From positions 17,224,242 to 17,288,241 of the forward strand of contig OZ024720.1 in assembly GCA_964016875.1 (NCBI GenBank): a stretch of DNA of 64,000 nt, read 5' to 3'. How positions within the stretch are numbered: the stretch's first letter is position 1; each line of letters begins with the position of its first letter. Positions 1 through 11,646 of the stretch are shown here, piece by piece. Origin of the DNA: Fallopia convolvulus. Its lineage: Eukaryota > Streptophyta > Magnoliopsida > Caryophyllales > Polygonaceae. The translations under genes and the position numbers were made by a program. The notes under the pieces were generated by a model. The model was not told where the DNA came from. It did no database searches and was given only the letters and a program-made list of their open reading frames with translations.

Positions 1-3000
1 AAGCCAATTTCCTTGTGATGGACTGCCCTTCATGCTACAACGTAATCTTGGGACGACCATGGTTACACGACATGAAAGCGGTAGCTTCCACCTACCATTA
101 AACGGTGAAATTTCCAACACCATGGGAAATAGACAAAATTCGCGAGGATCAGAGGTTGGCTAGAGAGTGTTACAAGGCAGCCCTCAAGCCAACCACTCTG
201 AGACCTGAAGCATAGCAATTACAGAACGTCACCCGTCTGCCGGCGCGAACTGAAGATGGAGAAAAAACAGAGGAGGTGACCCTAGAGGAGGGGAAGGTTG
301 TCAAGATCGGAGAAAATCTAGAACCCTCAATCAGAGAAGAATTGGTAATTTTCCTGAAAAGTCACAAGAATTGCTTCGCTTGGAGTCATGAGGACATGAC
401 TGGAACAGACCCTTCCATCATCACACACAAACTCAACGTAGATCCTGAGCACCCTCCAGTTAAGCAAAAGAGACGAAGGTTCGCCCCGGAGCGAATACAA
501 GCGGTCGACGAAGAGGTCAAAAAGTTACTAGATACTGGGAAGATCAGAGAGGTGAAGTACCCCGATTGGCTAGCTAACGTAGTCATGGTGCCCAAGAAAA
601 ACGGGAAGTGGAGGGTTTGCGTGGACTTCACCGACCTCAACAAAGCTTGCCCTAAGGATTCTTTCCCTCTCCCCCACATCGATACAATGGTGGATGCAAC
701 CGCGGGTCACGAACTTCTTACCTTCATGGATGCATTCAGCGGTTATCACCAAATCCAGATGGAACCGGGAGATCAAGAGAAGACCTCCTTCACCACCGGG
801 CAGGGCACATATTGCTACCTTGTAATGTCCTTCGTCTTAAGAAACGTCGGGGCCACTTACCAACGATTAGTCAATCGGATGTTCCGTGATCATATTGGCA
901 AGACAATGGAGGTGAATATTGACGATATGGTGGTAAAAAGCACAAGCGCTTCCATACATAGGGGGCACTTGGAAGAAGCGTTCAGAATCCTTGAAGAATA
1001 CAACATGAAGTTGAATCCTCAAAAGTGCATCTTCGGGGTACAATCTGGGACTTTTCTGGGGCACGTGGTAACCAAGCGAGGGATTGATGCTAGCCCAGAC
1101 CAAGTTCGGGCGATTGCTTTCCTGAAATCCCCTCGAAGCGTGAAAGACGTACAAAAGCTGACTAGCAAGATAGCTGCACTTAATCTGTTCATCTCCAAAT
1201 CCTCAGATAAGTGTCGACTATTCTACGAAGTATTAAAGAAGAACAAGAGCTTCCAGTGGACAGAAAAACACGAGGCTGCCTTCCAAGAGCTAAAGGGATA
1301 CTTCGCCAATCCCCTAATGTTGGCTAAACCGACCCCGGGGGAGGTACTGCACCTTTACTTAGCCGTGTCGGATAGCGCCCCAAGAGGAGTCCTTGTCAAG
1401 GAGGAAGACGGCCAACAGGTTCCAGTTTACTTCGTAAAGAGAACAATGGTGTCCGCCGAGACACGCTACTCTCCGATGGAAAAACTGGTCCTGGCGGTCG
1501 TGATGTGCTCAAACAAACTCCGACCCTACTTCGAGTCACACACCATCATCGTCCTGACGAATTACCCACTCCGACAGGTCATGCAAAAGCCAGAATTCTC
1601 AGGAAGAATGGCGAAGTGGGCAATCCACCTAAGTGGATATGACGTCAGATACGAACCTCGAAGAGCAATCAAGTCACAAGTATTAGCTGACTTCGTTGTC
1701 GACTTCACCCCAACTCTTGAAGAAAGCGCTAAGGAGGAAGTCTTGGTCTCGACCCTCGACAAACCTCAGGAGGAATGGATACTAAACACCGATGGAGCCT
1801 CAAACGCAAGGGGAGCAGGTCTCGTTGTCGTGCTAAAGTCGGCAAGGGGGAAAAGGATAGCTCAAGCAGTCAGATGCGACTTTGAGGCCACAAACAACGA
1901 GTCGGAGTATGAAGCTCTCATTTTTGGGCTGGAGCTGGCTAAGGACTTGTCCATCCAGAAAATCAAGGTACGCGTTGATTCCTTACTCATCATTAATCAA
2001 ATTTTAGGCATTTTCGATGCCAAAGATGATAGGATGGCTAGCTACCTCAATGTTGTTAAAACACTATTCGGGGATTTCGAACAAATACAGTTTGAGCAGA
2101 TTCCTCGGGACCAGAATGCTCCAGTCGATGCCCTAGCTGGTTTGGGCTCAACCATAGACCCCAGGGAGTATGATAATATACCATTAGTCCACTTATTATA
2201 GTCGGCTATAACGGAAACATCAGTCACACAAGCTGATGAGCCACCACCAAAGCAACTCGCCCCGGATATTCTCCAGGCACCCACCAGTCCAAGGGTCAGT
2301 CCGGACGACCACTGGACCAAGTCATACCTTGATTGGTTCCTACACGGCGAAGTAACCAAGGACAAAGTCGAAGCCAAAGCCTTAAGGTCAAAAGCAACGC
2401 GATTCGCCATCTTAGATGGGATCCTCTTCCACAAATCTGCCTCAGGCTTCCTACAGCGGTGCGTAGAAAAGGAAGAGGCTGAGAAAATCATGCGCGAGAC
2501 ACATAGCGGAGATTGCGGTAATCATACTGGGGGTCGAAACATTGCTAACAAAATCCTTAGACAGGGGTGGTATTGGCCTACCATTCGCCAGGATGCCACC
2601 AAGTATGCTCAGTCATGCGAAGCATGCCAACGGCACACACCAGTCCCACATCAGCCACCAGAGATTCTCCACCCCTCAGTTACTCCCTAGCCGTTCATGC
2701 GATGGGGGATGGACATTGTCGGCAAACTACCCCCTTCCACGGGGCAAAAGGTATATTTCCTCTCCATGACAGACTACTTCTCTAAATGGATCGAAGCTGG
2801 AGCCTTTCGGGAAATTAAAGACCAGCAAGTGATCTCATTCATCAAGCGCAACATCTTGAGCAGATTTGGGGTTCCCGCGGAGATTACTTGCGACAATGGG
2901 TCACAATTAATAAGCAAGAAGATGCGCGACTTCTGCAAGGAATGGAACATTGACTTAGTCATGTCCACTCCCAAGTACCCGCAAGCCAACGGGCAGGCTG

Positions 3001-3548
3001 AAGCTAGCAACAAGGCTATCATCAACAACCTAAAGAAGCGTTTAATAAAATCCAAAGGGGAGTGGGCTGAGGAATTACCCTACGTACTCTGGGCCGATCG
3101 CACCACCCCAAAGGGAGCCACTGGACAGACCCCGTTCTCACTGGTACATGGCTGCGAGGCCGTTATCCCAGCCGAGGTCTTAGTCCCAACTGCAAGGTAT
3201 GGACTCGCTACCTCAGATAGCAATAGGCGTGAACTAGAGGCAAATCTGCATACTATCCAGGAGCTCCGAGAGGCTGCCCATGTTCGGATCGCGAAGTACC
3301 AACAACAAGTGGCTAAGAGCTACAATAAAAATGTTCGAGTAAAGAGTTTTCAGCTTGGAGACTGGGTGTTGGGAAAGGTTTTCCAAAATACCGCAGAAGC
3401 AAACGTTGGCAAATTAGCACCCAATTGGGAAGGGCCATACAAAATCACCAAAGTCGCAGGGAACGGAGCTTACCAGCTAGAATCCAAAGATGAAAAGGCG
3501 GTGCCACGAAGTTGGAACGCAACCCATTTGAAAAAGTATTACTTCTAA
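1..3548 (+). pseudogene. Tat-lineage Ty3/gypsy polyprotein, 3' part (PR end, RT, RNase H, second RNase H, integrase), decayed
   Basis: One reading frame (frame 3) runs from the window edge to the TAA at 3546 but is broken by TAA at 99, TAG at 213, TAG at 2199 and TAG at 2688. In order it holds the protease end (YNVILGRPWL), an RT with VCVDFTDLNKACPKD and a catalytic box IDDMVVKS (the usual aromatic residue before IDD is Asn), a retroviral RNase H, a second RNase H (WILNTDGASNARGAG), and an integrase with HHCC finger (ETHSGD...CEACQRH) and D-D-E residues (MDIVG, CDNGSQ, GQAEAS). The second RNase H is diagnostic of the Tat lineage. The left end lies outside the window, so gag, 5' LTR and target duplication cannot be seen. 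Four nonsense codons without visible frameshift indicate slow decay by point mutation. Confidence 0.93.
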
Positions 3549-4660
3549 ACTAATTCATTATTATATTTCGTCTCTAGGCATTTCTTAGCTTTAGCTTAGA
3601 GAATCTTTAGGCCATTTTTGACTTTTTCGAATAAACGACTCAGAGCATTTGCCCACACTGTCGAGCAAATTTTTCAAATTCCTAGTTCATTAAGTTTTTT
3701 CACACATTTTTACATCACTTTGGATATAAAGGGGTTTTTAGGTGAAAAGTGATTTTTAGTATCTTGAAAAACGTAAAAAGTAGAGAGAATTGCATGGATT
3801 TCAAGAATATTAAAAGTAATTTTTGGGTAGAAAGGGGTTTTAGGTAGAAAGTGAAACAAGGCCATAATGATTTGCGAGAAAATATTCTCCCATTTTTGCA
3901 CACTCTCTTATTGCTCAAAAACGCAAACACGCGCTAATCAAAGTTGCATACAACATGAAACGCGTCGAACACAAAATACCATTGTTGAGACACATGGTTA
4001 TACCGTCTAAAAACGACGAGGTCGTCACGAACACAACGTCGACGAAGTAACCCATAAGATGGTTACCCCCATCTAAGTCCAACCAAACATCTGATTAGTA
4101 CGGGAAGGAGAAAGCTATAGCATATAACTCAAAATGGCCATATTCGCAGGACGCCGCGATAACACCCACATCCTAAGTCCTGAACTTAAGGATCCATTGC
4201 CCAAAAACGCGTCAATTCCTAGTGACCCTTGGCAATGGCCAAAGGAAGCCCAATCATAATTAACTATGCACGAACCTTTGCAGAAATTAAAACACCCAAA
4301 ACGCGAAATGTAATCCCACATGAGATTCACAATAACTCACTAAAAAGAGGAATACCAAAACTCCTTCTTAAAACGCTAAACTTTAACGCATACCCCATCC
4401 ACGGGCAACAATTTCCTGGCAATTCTACAGGAACCTACCCATGTTAACATATTATGCAAAGTTGTTTTTCGATACAGACATATAAGTAGCAAATATTATA
4501 TTGCGCCATTCACGGGGTGTCAAAACCATCCAAAAAAGGACGCCACAAAAGTTTAGGCCACAAGGCCAAAAGACTATGAAGTTTTCAATAAATCCCACAA
4601 CAGAAACAAAGAAAATACCACTGCAAGTTCATTAAAAGGGAAGGGAGGGGAACGCGGCTG
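3549..4660. other. Tat element spacer between integrase and antisense ORF
   Basis: No coding sequence I can support. AT-rich spacer between the sense integrase stop and the end of the antisense ORF; short ORFs here have no recognisable content. In Tat elements this zone normally carries convergent 3' ends of the two transcripts. Confidence 0.6.
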
Positions 4661-4664
4661 GGGC

Positions 4665-5203
4665 TTACTGATCGTCGGCTGGGGTCGAGGGCTCCTCCCT
4701 ATCCGAGGCCTTCTCACCATCTCCTTCTTTGCTGATTGGGGCCTCATCATCGCCGTCTTGCTTCTCTTCCTTATTCGGGGAGTTAGCATCCTCCTCCTGG
4801 TCCTCGACCTTCAAATACTCCTTGCCAGGAGGGGGGTTGCAGGCGGGGTAATACTCCTCCAAGATTTCTTGTTGCGTCTTCAGATCCCAATTGGCGCTCT
4901 TGCCGTCGGCAAGGTCTTGCAGCAGCTCCACTTGAGACTCCATCGTGTAATACACCGCCACATTCACCACCACCTGGGAGAATCCCTCTACCTCCTTCTC
5001 CACCTCAACCGCCCTCGCCTCGAGAAATGCCTTCTCGGACTGGAGATCCTCCACCTGAACCGTCAAGGAGTCCACCAACGATTGGAGTTTGCGGGCCTTC
5101 CTTTCCGTTGAGGCGGCCAAGTTCCGCGCTTGCTTCTCTTTCTCTTCCAGTACCCTCATTTCCTCTTGACAACGACTGTTGGTGGCCATTAGCTCTTGGA
5201 AAG
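4665..5203 (-). pseudogene. aORF last exon: coiled coil plus acidic tail
   Basis: Last exon of the antisense ORF, entered through the acceptor-like CCCTTATTGTAG just upstream of 5203 and ending at the stop at 4665. It is open throughout. Heptad-like stretches (EEKEKQARNLAASTERKARK, then LQSLVDSLTVQVEDLQSEKA) predict a coiled coil of roughly 90 residues, followed by LDLADGKSANWD-type sequence and a Glu/Asp/Lys-rich low-complexity end. This matches the usual end of Tat additional ORFs. It is counted as part of the pseudogene above because the upstream exons are frameshifted. Confidence 0.65.
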
Positions 5204-6155
5204 CCTACAATAAGGGGAAGTGGAAGAATGAGGATAATCCCGGCATAAACCAAACAAAAGACGAGTGAGCGTCAAAGAAATACCAAAACAACGGTAACAA
5301 ATATCTACAACCTCAGATAAGCAAACCTACCATTCTTAGCGTCGCACCAACGTGGCTGAAAGCAGCGTCTAGGGTTAGGGTCTGGAAATCCAGTCTGACA
5401 TTTGGAAGCAAACTATCCCCGAAAGTGCTGAGAAGGTCCTTGGGCTCCTTCTTCCTGACCACTGGTGAGACTGGAGGGTCTTCAACCCTTTTTCGTTTCA
5501 ATGCAAGAGATTTCTTCCCCTCAGAACTGGGCGTGGGAGATGCGAGAAGTTTGGGGCCGCAAGATCTCAGACAGCGAACCATCGTCGCAGCGGAGGTATC
5601 CACACCAACACCTGGAGGATCCAAGAGAAAGGGAAATAGGTTTAAAACAAAAATTGAAAAAGGTTAATCGTGTAAGGAGCGGAGAAAAAGAGCGAACTAC
5701 CAACCTGACTTCTTCTTAGAGGAGCTCGCCATATCTGAGGAGAGTGGAGTGACTTCCGTTTCAGTCTCGTCCTCGTCAGATTCCGGAGATTCTTCGTCTC
5801 ACCGCTACCCTCCGGATCGAGGCGAATCTTTCTGGGTTTGCGTTCCTCAGCCTTGATCTTCAGCAGGCGGCGACACACACCCGTATTCGTGCACTTGGAG
5901 TTGATCCCTACCGGAACTGCACAAACAAGAAACATGAGAACAAAGAAGAATGAGAACATGTAAACAAGGCAACGGGAATTCTTAAAAACAGAAGGAAGAT
6001 CATATCGTCTTACGAGATGTGTTCCATCCATCTCGAAAGACGTCTTTCACTTCATCGTCAAGATCGCGTAAAGACGCTTTCTCGACAAAGAAGAAGCGGG
6101 CTTGCTAGCATCGAGAAGTCATTTTCAGCTTAGGAATAAGGGGATTTCTGGTGTC

Positions 6156-6160
6156 CCTAG
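6156..6160. repeat. Target-site duplication CCTAG, left
   Basis: CCTAG directly precedes TGTAACACCCCG and recurs directly after the LTR end at 8069-8073. Confidence 0.9.
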
Positions 6161-8068
6161 TGTAACACCCCGTCTTTACACCGGGCGCTACTCGGTAGTA
6201 GACCTTACTAGGTACTACCTAGGCTAGTTTGACAACGAGTTCACTTGGATCTTGCAACTCGGGCACGACGAGAAAACATGAATAAAAAATCCAACCGATA
6301 TTTATAAAACCCAAGTATAGAAAACATGCATGAAACCCAAAACAACATAATTTACAACGCTTCCTAGAAACATTTCATTAACATACCACTACCCTTTCTT
6401 TATCAAAACAACACATTATTCGAAAGATACCAAAAAGTAAACCATCATTCTTCCAAACGAACCCCTCCTAATGACACGACCTTCAATGATCTGTTCCAGC
6501 ATTCGGCCGAGGTTCCATCATGGGTCCCTTGTCTTTACCTGAAACTAAAATAAAACAAGTCCCCGAAGGGTCAGGTACCACTCTAATACAAGCTGGAATC
6601 CATACGGTACTAGTAAGACGTTTTAAAACCAAATCAAATTCCTAACACACACACACCTGCAAGTTTCACCTGGATACAACACATATCAATTCTAAATTCA
6701 TACTCAACTTCCCCATGATTACACCTACAAACAACACATCACCCATACACAAACAAACAAACCACACATACACACATTCATACACATAAGTCCAAGCACA
6801 ACAATACAACAATCCACTTTCCATTCCATTCCATTCCATGGCGCTTATCAACCCTACGCCCCAGGTGCCGAGGCGCGACCTCCCACCCTTCACAATTCCA
6901 TCCTTCTAACCCCGGGTCAAGCCTCCTCGGGAGCACTTTCCTAAAACACAGATAACTTTACTTTTGAAGGGGCACGATTCTCTGTCACATAACCATACGT
7001 AGCCGTCACTTCAACCCAGATGACTACGCACATGGCCATGCCGAGAACGGTACCAACACAGAGAAAATATTCGAAAACTTCACATTCGATGAAAGCCCAA
7101 TGAAATCCTTTTCACACATATCATACACAAGTAAACCTTTTTCATAGAACAATCACTTAGGGACTAGTTCCCCAAAACCAATCCTACAAGCACAACATGA
7201 AGTTTAACAAGTATTGAATGGAAACTGAGCAAGTCGAAAACGACATACCTTGAAGACGAATTCCCAATGCCAAGAAACCACTAATTATCCAACAACGCGA
7301 AACCCCGTCTAAGACAGATAGCCTATCTTTGCCCCACGTCTTTGATCACGACCTAGGACTCACGATCCTATATGCATATATAAACCCCAATGAATAATAA
7401 TAGCCTTTTAACTCTTACAAACTCTAACCCTAAAATCAACAAAAAGCCAGGATGTTTTATAACTTCTTGTGTATAATTCCAAATCCTTTAAAACCTGACA
7501 TGAATATACTAGATATATAAAATAACATTTTTCTAGTTCAAACCTTTCTGAAAAACTGGATCAAAGGTCTCCCTAATATCATTACAAAACAATACCCTAA
7601 AATTACTCTGAAATCTTTTACCGATTATAAATCCGATATCAAAAATACCCTTTGAGAACTATAAATCGACTGATTTTTAAATCCAATCAATTGTAAATCC
7701 AGATATGGAAAAATTAGTAAAATCCAAACAAACTATTAACTAATTAAAACTTACCAAATAATGTCTGAACTCCAAAATCCGACCCGACGAACGAACCATA
7801 CACCGCTAATTCCCTCCTCTCTCTCTCTCTCTCTCTCTCTTCCTTCATCTCGGCCTTCTGCTGGTGAAATTGTACAAGACATGTACAATTGTATATATAA
7901 ATTAGAGAAGTCGGTTTATATTTGTAAATTTTGTGCTTTCTATCCTCAAATCTCCTTTACTACAAACTTTACTCTGAATTAATTATTAATTACTTTTAAG
8001 TTAAATTTTTTTTTCTTATAATTTTCTAAAATTCAAAATAAAATATTAAAATATTCCCGAATATTACA
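6161..8068. mobile_element. Solo LTR, TGTAACACCCCG...ATATTACA, inserted in the antisense ORF
   Basis: A 1,908-bp unit begins TGTAACACCCCG and ends GAATATTACA (TG...CA) between perfect 5-bp repeats CCTAG. It contains no internal coding region, PBS or polypurine tract, so it is a solo LTR. Its first kilobase resembles 9036-10100 (shared segments such as CCCCGAAGGGTCA, TTTGAAGGGGCACGAT, CGAGCAAGTCGAAAA). The TGTAACACCCC start is common among plant Ty3/gypsy chromovirus LTRs, but assignment to that lineage is inference. A CT microsatellite lies at 7817-7840. Confidence 0.88.
7817..7840. repeat. (CT)n microsatellite
   Basis: Uninterrupted CT dinucleotide run inside the solo LTR. Confidence 0.9.
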
Positions 8069-8073
8069 CCTAG
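8069..8073. repeat. Target-site duplication CCTAG, right
   Basis: Exact copy of 6156-6160 following the LTR end ATATTACA. Confidence 0.9.
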
Positions 8074-8671
8074 CATGTAGGGTAATGCGGCCTGCCCTCT
8101 GAGGAACGATCTTATACGCCAAAAGGAGTTCCCCATGGTCATCTCTAACCCCCGTTTTGCGGCGAGCTCATCAATTCGAGCGAGCGTGCGCCAGGTGGTT
8201 GGGAGGATTTGGCAAGGAGAAATCTTTAGGGTTCCGATGAAGTCCCGAATAAAAGGGGAGAAGGGAAATTTCAGACCCAGGGTGAATGGATAGTCAAGGA
8301 AACAAATCCACCCCGGCCGAACCCAGTCAATGAGCTCCACGGTCGGGGCGTGGAAGCGGGTCCCTTCAGGAAAGCCACCAAAGGAGATCCAATCAGCGAT
8401 CTCCTCCGGCGTCATCTTGCAACGGTAAAGGTCCTGGGAACCTAGGGCTGTAGAAGAAGTGAAGGGCGAGGGGTTGGCCATGGAAATCGAGCGGAGCAAA
8501 ATCAAAAAGGAAGAAGGAGGGAGCGTTAACTGAGAAGACGAGAGCGAGATTGGAAGGGAAAGAAGACGAAGGCGAAGTGATGAAAAAAAAGAGAACCTCT
8601 CAGGTCATTAAGAAAAGGCAGCAGAAGCAGATCCCGTTTTCCAAGGCGTCTCCAAAACGTCTTTTGAACTT

Positions 8672-8717
8672 AAATGTAATTTTCAAAATTTGAAGTTTAA
8701 ATTTTGAAATTACATTT
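8672..8717. repeat. 20/19-bp inverted repeat (hairpin) just before the Tat polypurine tract
   Basis: Arm 8672-8691 pairs with arm 8699-8717 with one extra T in the left arm and a loop of about 7 nt. It lies between the antisense ORF start and the polypurine stretch that precedes the LTR. Confidence 0.75.
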
Positions 8718-8725
8718 AGGGGTAT

Positions 8726-11646
8726 TGTTGGACCCAAATTTTTAGGCAAAGAAGCGTCAGCCCATAGTCAGGAAATCTTCAACGCATCTAGAGCTATGGA
8801 AGATCTTCGGGATTAGCTAAGTCGGTTGGAGGGAAGAAGATCCAAGATATGTTTGTTACGAGATAGATTCTTCTCAAGATTTTATCCGTTATAAGATAGA
8901 AATAAGCATAGGTTTGTTAGTTAAGGATAAGATTATATCTTTGATTAAGATAGAATATGCCCTAAGGAGCTATATAAGTCGATGTAATCCTTAAGGGCCA
9001 AGACACAATTGATTCGCATAACTTCTCGTGATTTCTGTAACACCCCGGCTTCCGTCGAGGCGCTACTAAGAAATAGACCTTACAAGGTACTATTAATTAG
9101 GTTGACAACTACATTGTAGGACCTTACAATGCGGGCACGACGAGAAAAACATAATAAGACATCCACCTTTATTTAATAAAACTTAGAAAACGTAATCATG
9201 CATGAATCCCCGAAAATTATAAATATTCAAATACGTCACAACGCCTACTGAAACTGAACTATCTGAACCAAAAAGATAATAACCGAAACAAAATACCAAC
9301 TCCGTCTAACAAATATTAAAATCAATATTCTAACTAGTATAAACCGATCCCACTATGACACGCGCTCTTTACCGCTCCGGCCCGCCATCTTGCCTAGGTT
9401 CCTTGACGGCTCCTTGGTTCATACCTGGAACTGAAAAATGTTCCCCGAAGGGTCAACGTCTAATCTACCAAGCTAGAAAGAATACGGAAACTATAGAACG
9501 CTTTGAAATCATTTATCTAAAGTCAGCACACAAATCCACAACCGCAATCATAACTCTAAAGGCCAATACCTAAATCAGTTATATCAGTCACACAAGTCAC
9601 ATACGCATTTACAATCACAATCCCATAGCAAAGCAATTCCTCCTTTTCCGCAATCCGACTTCCAAGGCGCTCATCACCGCGCCGAGTGCAGAGGCAGGCC
9701 CTCCCACTCCACTTCACAATCTCCCTTCTAACCCCTGGCTAAGCTTCCACTGGAGCACTTGCCAAAAACACACATATAATAATTTTCGTTTTGAAGGGGC
9801 ACGATTTTCCCAGTCACACGGGTCAACGTAGCCAACTCTTCCTCAACACCAGCAACGATGGGCCGTGTCGGAAACGGTACCAACACAGAGAAAACGTTCC
9901 AAAATATTTTCCGATGAAAACACATTTAAAATCATTAACGCACACAACACACGAGGAGCTCAAAACAATTTAAAAGGTATTCGGGACTAGTTCCCAAATC
10001 CCGTCCTACAATATCGATACGCAGTCTAACAAGGTAGAGAAGAACCGAGCAAGTCGAAAAACAACTTACCTCGAACGAAGGATTCTTGGGAAGACGATAC
10101 TACGATCTCAAACGGAATGATTCCCTAAAGAATTGTAAAGGAAAAGATTAATTAATTAAAAATACGAGCCGAACTAACTAACCCAATTAAAGAGCCACCT
10201 TTATTCCCCTGAAGCAACCGAATATTTATAACGATTTTTGCTAATTGACCAACTAAGCCAAGCTACTTAATGTATTAACTTATTTATATACTAAATATTA
10301 GCCCAACACAATATCCCAATACCCCTTGTGCCAGCCCAATTCCGAAGCCCAACTCCCAGCCCAATCAGCAAAAGAATTGCAAACAAACCCAATATTGGGC
10401 CAAACTACACCCAAGCCCGTCTCCCTCTTCCCCACAATGGTTTCTGGGCCAAACCAAACGAGCCCGTCTCCCTCCACCCTTCCTTTGACCGGACAAGGGG
10501 TTTGACCCCAAACGCGGACCCCACCCCCCTCTTCGTCTTCAACCTTGCGACTGGAGAAGGCGTCATTCCCCTGCCTCTCGCCGGCGGGTCTGCGAAACGA
10601 CTCTCCGCCCCTACTAAAATCACCCCGCCTCCTCCTCGGAGTCGCCCTCTATAACCAGGTAAGGGGCGGCGGTCACGATCCTCCAGGCGTACGATAACAG
10701 GCGGCCTTGGTCAACCCTTCCGAGATCCGACAACGGCCTGCTCGACTTCTGATTTGTGTCGTCGATCTCCCCCGATCAATATATCCCCCTTATCCTAACC
10801 AAACCGATATTGCCCTACTTAACCGAAGAAGAGAGAAAAGAAACAGGGAGGACAGAGGCTTACCGGTGGTTTACTCCAATGGCAATCGACGGCGACGGGA
10901 ACTCCGACGAGCTCCTTCGAATTTCTATGGGCGTCCCTCCCTCTACCGGCGAACTGGAAGATTGGTAGAAGGGCAAACGGAACGAATAAGAAGGAAGAAA
11001 AAACAGGGCGTTGGTTCGCCGGAAGGAAAGGACGGAACAACGACGATCTTACCGGAATTGCGTCCTTTATCGGCAGTAGTTGAATTCCGCAGACTTCCTA
11101 ATTCTTGAAGGCCTGCTTGATCTCGTATTTGGCGAAGATAAGAGTTCGTAAGTTGGAGTCCCAAGTCAGCTTTTAACATGGATTGAGTCGGTGCAATATC
11201 GAAAATCCGTTCGGTATAGATAGCGAGATTAAGATAGATTTGTTTATATCCACTTAGATTATCTAGTTAGGGAGAAGAAGAAAAAAAATATTTATTGGTG
11301 TTCAAACCTACGTAATTCGACTAATTGTTAACTACGAAGGACTGTAAGTTGAGGTTTATCAAATATATAATTTTTTTTGGTGTATAAACATTGTTAGCGT
11401 ACGTTCAATCCTATGCTTAAATAGGTATGTCAAACGGATTTTAAATCGGGGTTTACTTGCGGTCAAGAACTCAAATGCTTGTAAGCGGAGGAAACTCGTT
11501 TTCCGACTTACAAGACCTAAAGCGGATACGGATATTTCATATTTTCACATCAATACAAACACATTTCCATTCGTGTTCTTCTCGATTTACTTGATCAAGG
11601 CCCGATCTAGACCAAAGTCCTACTTTTGGTAAATTTTGTCTCAAAC
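8726..11646 (+). mobile_element. Tat 3' LTR, interrupted by a second TGTAACACCCC element
   Basis: The LTR starts TGTTGGACCC at 8726 after the purine-rich TTTAGGGGTAT. It carries a TATA box (TATATAAG, 8971-8978) and is cut at 9035/9036 by an insertion. It appears to resume near 11568 and end TGTCTCAAACA at 11646. The start is well supported. The end is inferred from a TG...CA layout only, because the 5' LTR needed for comparison is outside the window. Confidence 0.55.
9036..11562. mobile_element. Second TGTAACACCCC solo-LTR-like element, nested in the Tat LTR
   Basis: It starts TGTAACACCCCGG and is similar over about 1 kb to the solo LTR at 6161. The right end is uncertain. ATTTC before the start (9031-9035) recurs at 11563-11567 after AAACAC, giving a candidate 5-bp duplication and a length of 2,527 bp, but the expected final CA is not clean (ending at 11563 gives CA with only a 4-bp duplication). 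ORFs inside (for example 10328-10654 and 10707-11108) have no recognisable domains and lie in the GC-rich part of the LTR. Confidence 0.6.

Larger units (their letters stand above)
4665..8481 (-). pseudogene. Antisense additional ORF (aORF) of the Tat element, spliced, decayed, split by a solo LTR
   Basis: On the minus strand, between integrase and the 3' LTR, lies a gene opposite to gag-pol. It starts at ATG 8481 (MANPSPFTSS) and continues to the TSD at 8069-8073, where an LTR insertion interrupts it. It resumes from 6155 with frameshifts (QARFFFVEKASL is readable in another frame). Intron-like boundaries follow: donor GTAAGA near 6018 with acceptor TTTGTGCAG near 5921, acceptor CCTCCAG near 5613, and acceptor CCCTTATTGTAG near 5203. 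The N-terminal part (FLDYPFTLGLKFPFSPF...PCQILPTTWR) resembles the 'putative gypsy type transposon' domain (PF04195-like). The C-terminal part is a coiled coil with an acidic tail. Antisense aORFs downstream of pol are known in some Tat elements (for example Grande and Retand). Function is unknown. Confidence 0.72.

Noticed and set aside
6666..6893. Cys/Val/Trp-rich 75-aa ORF
   Set aside because: Reading of an ACACA-rich low-complexity tract in the solo LTR.
10328..11108. ORFs of 108 and 133 aa in the second LTR-like element
   Set aside because: No recognisable domain, overlapping ORFs on both strands, GC-rich low-complexity composition.
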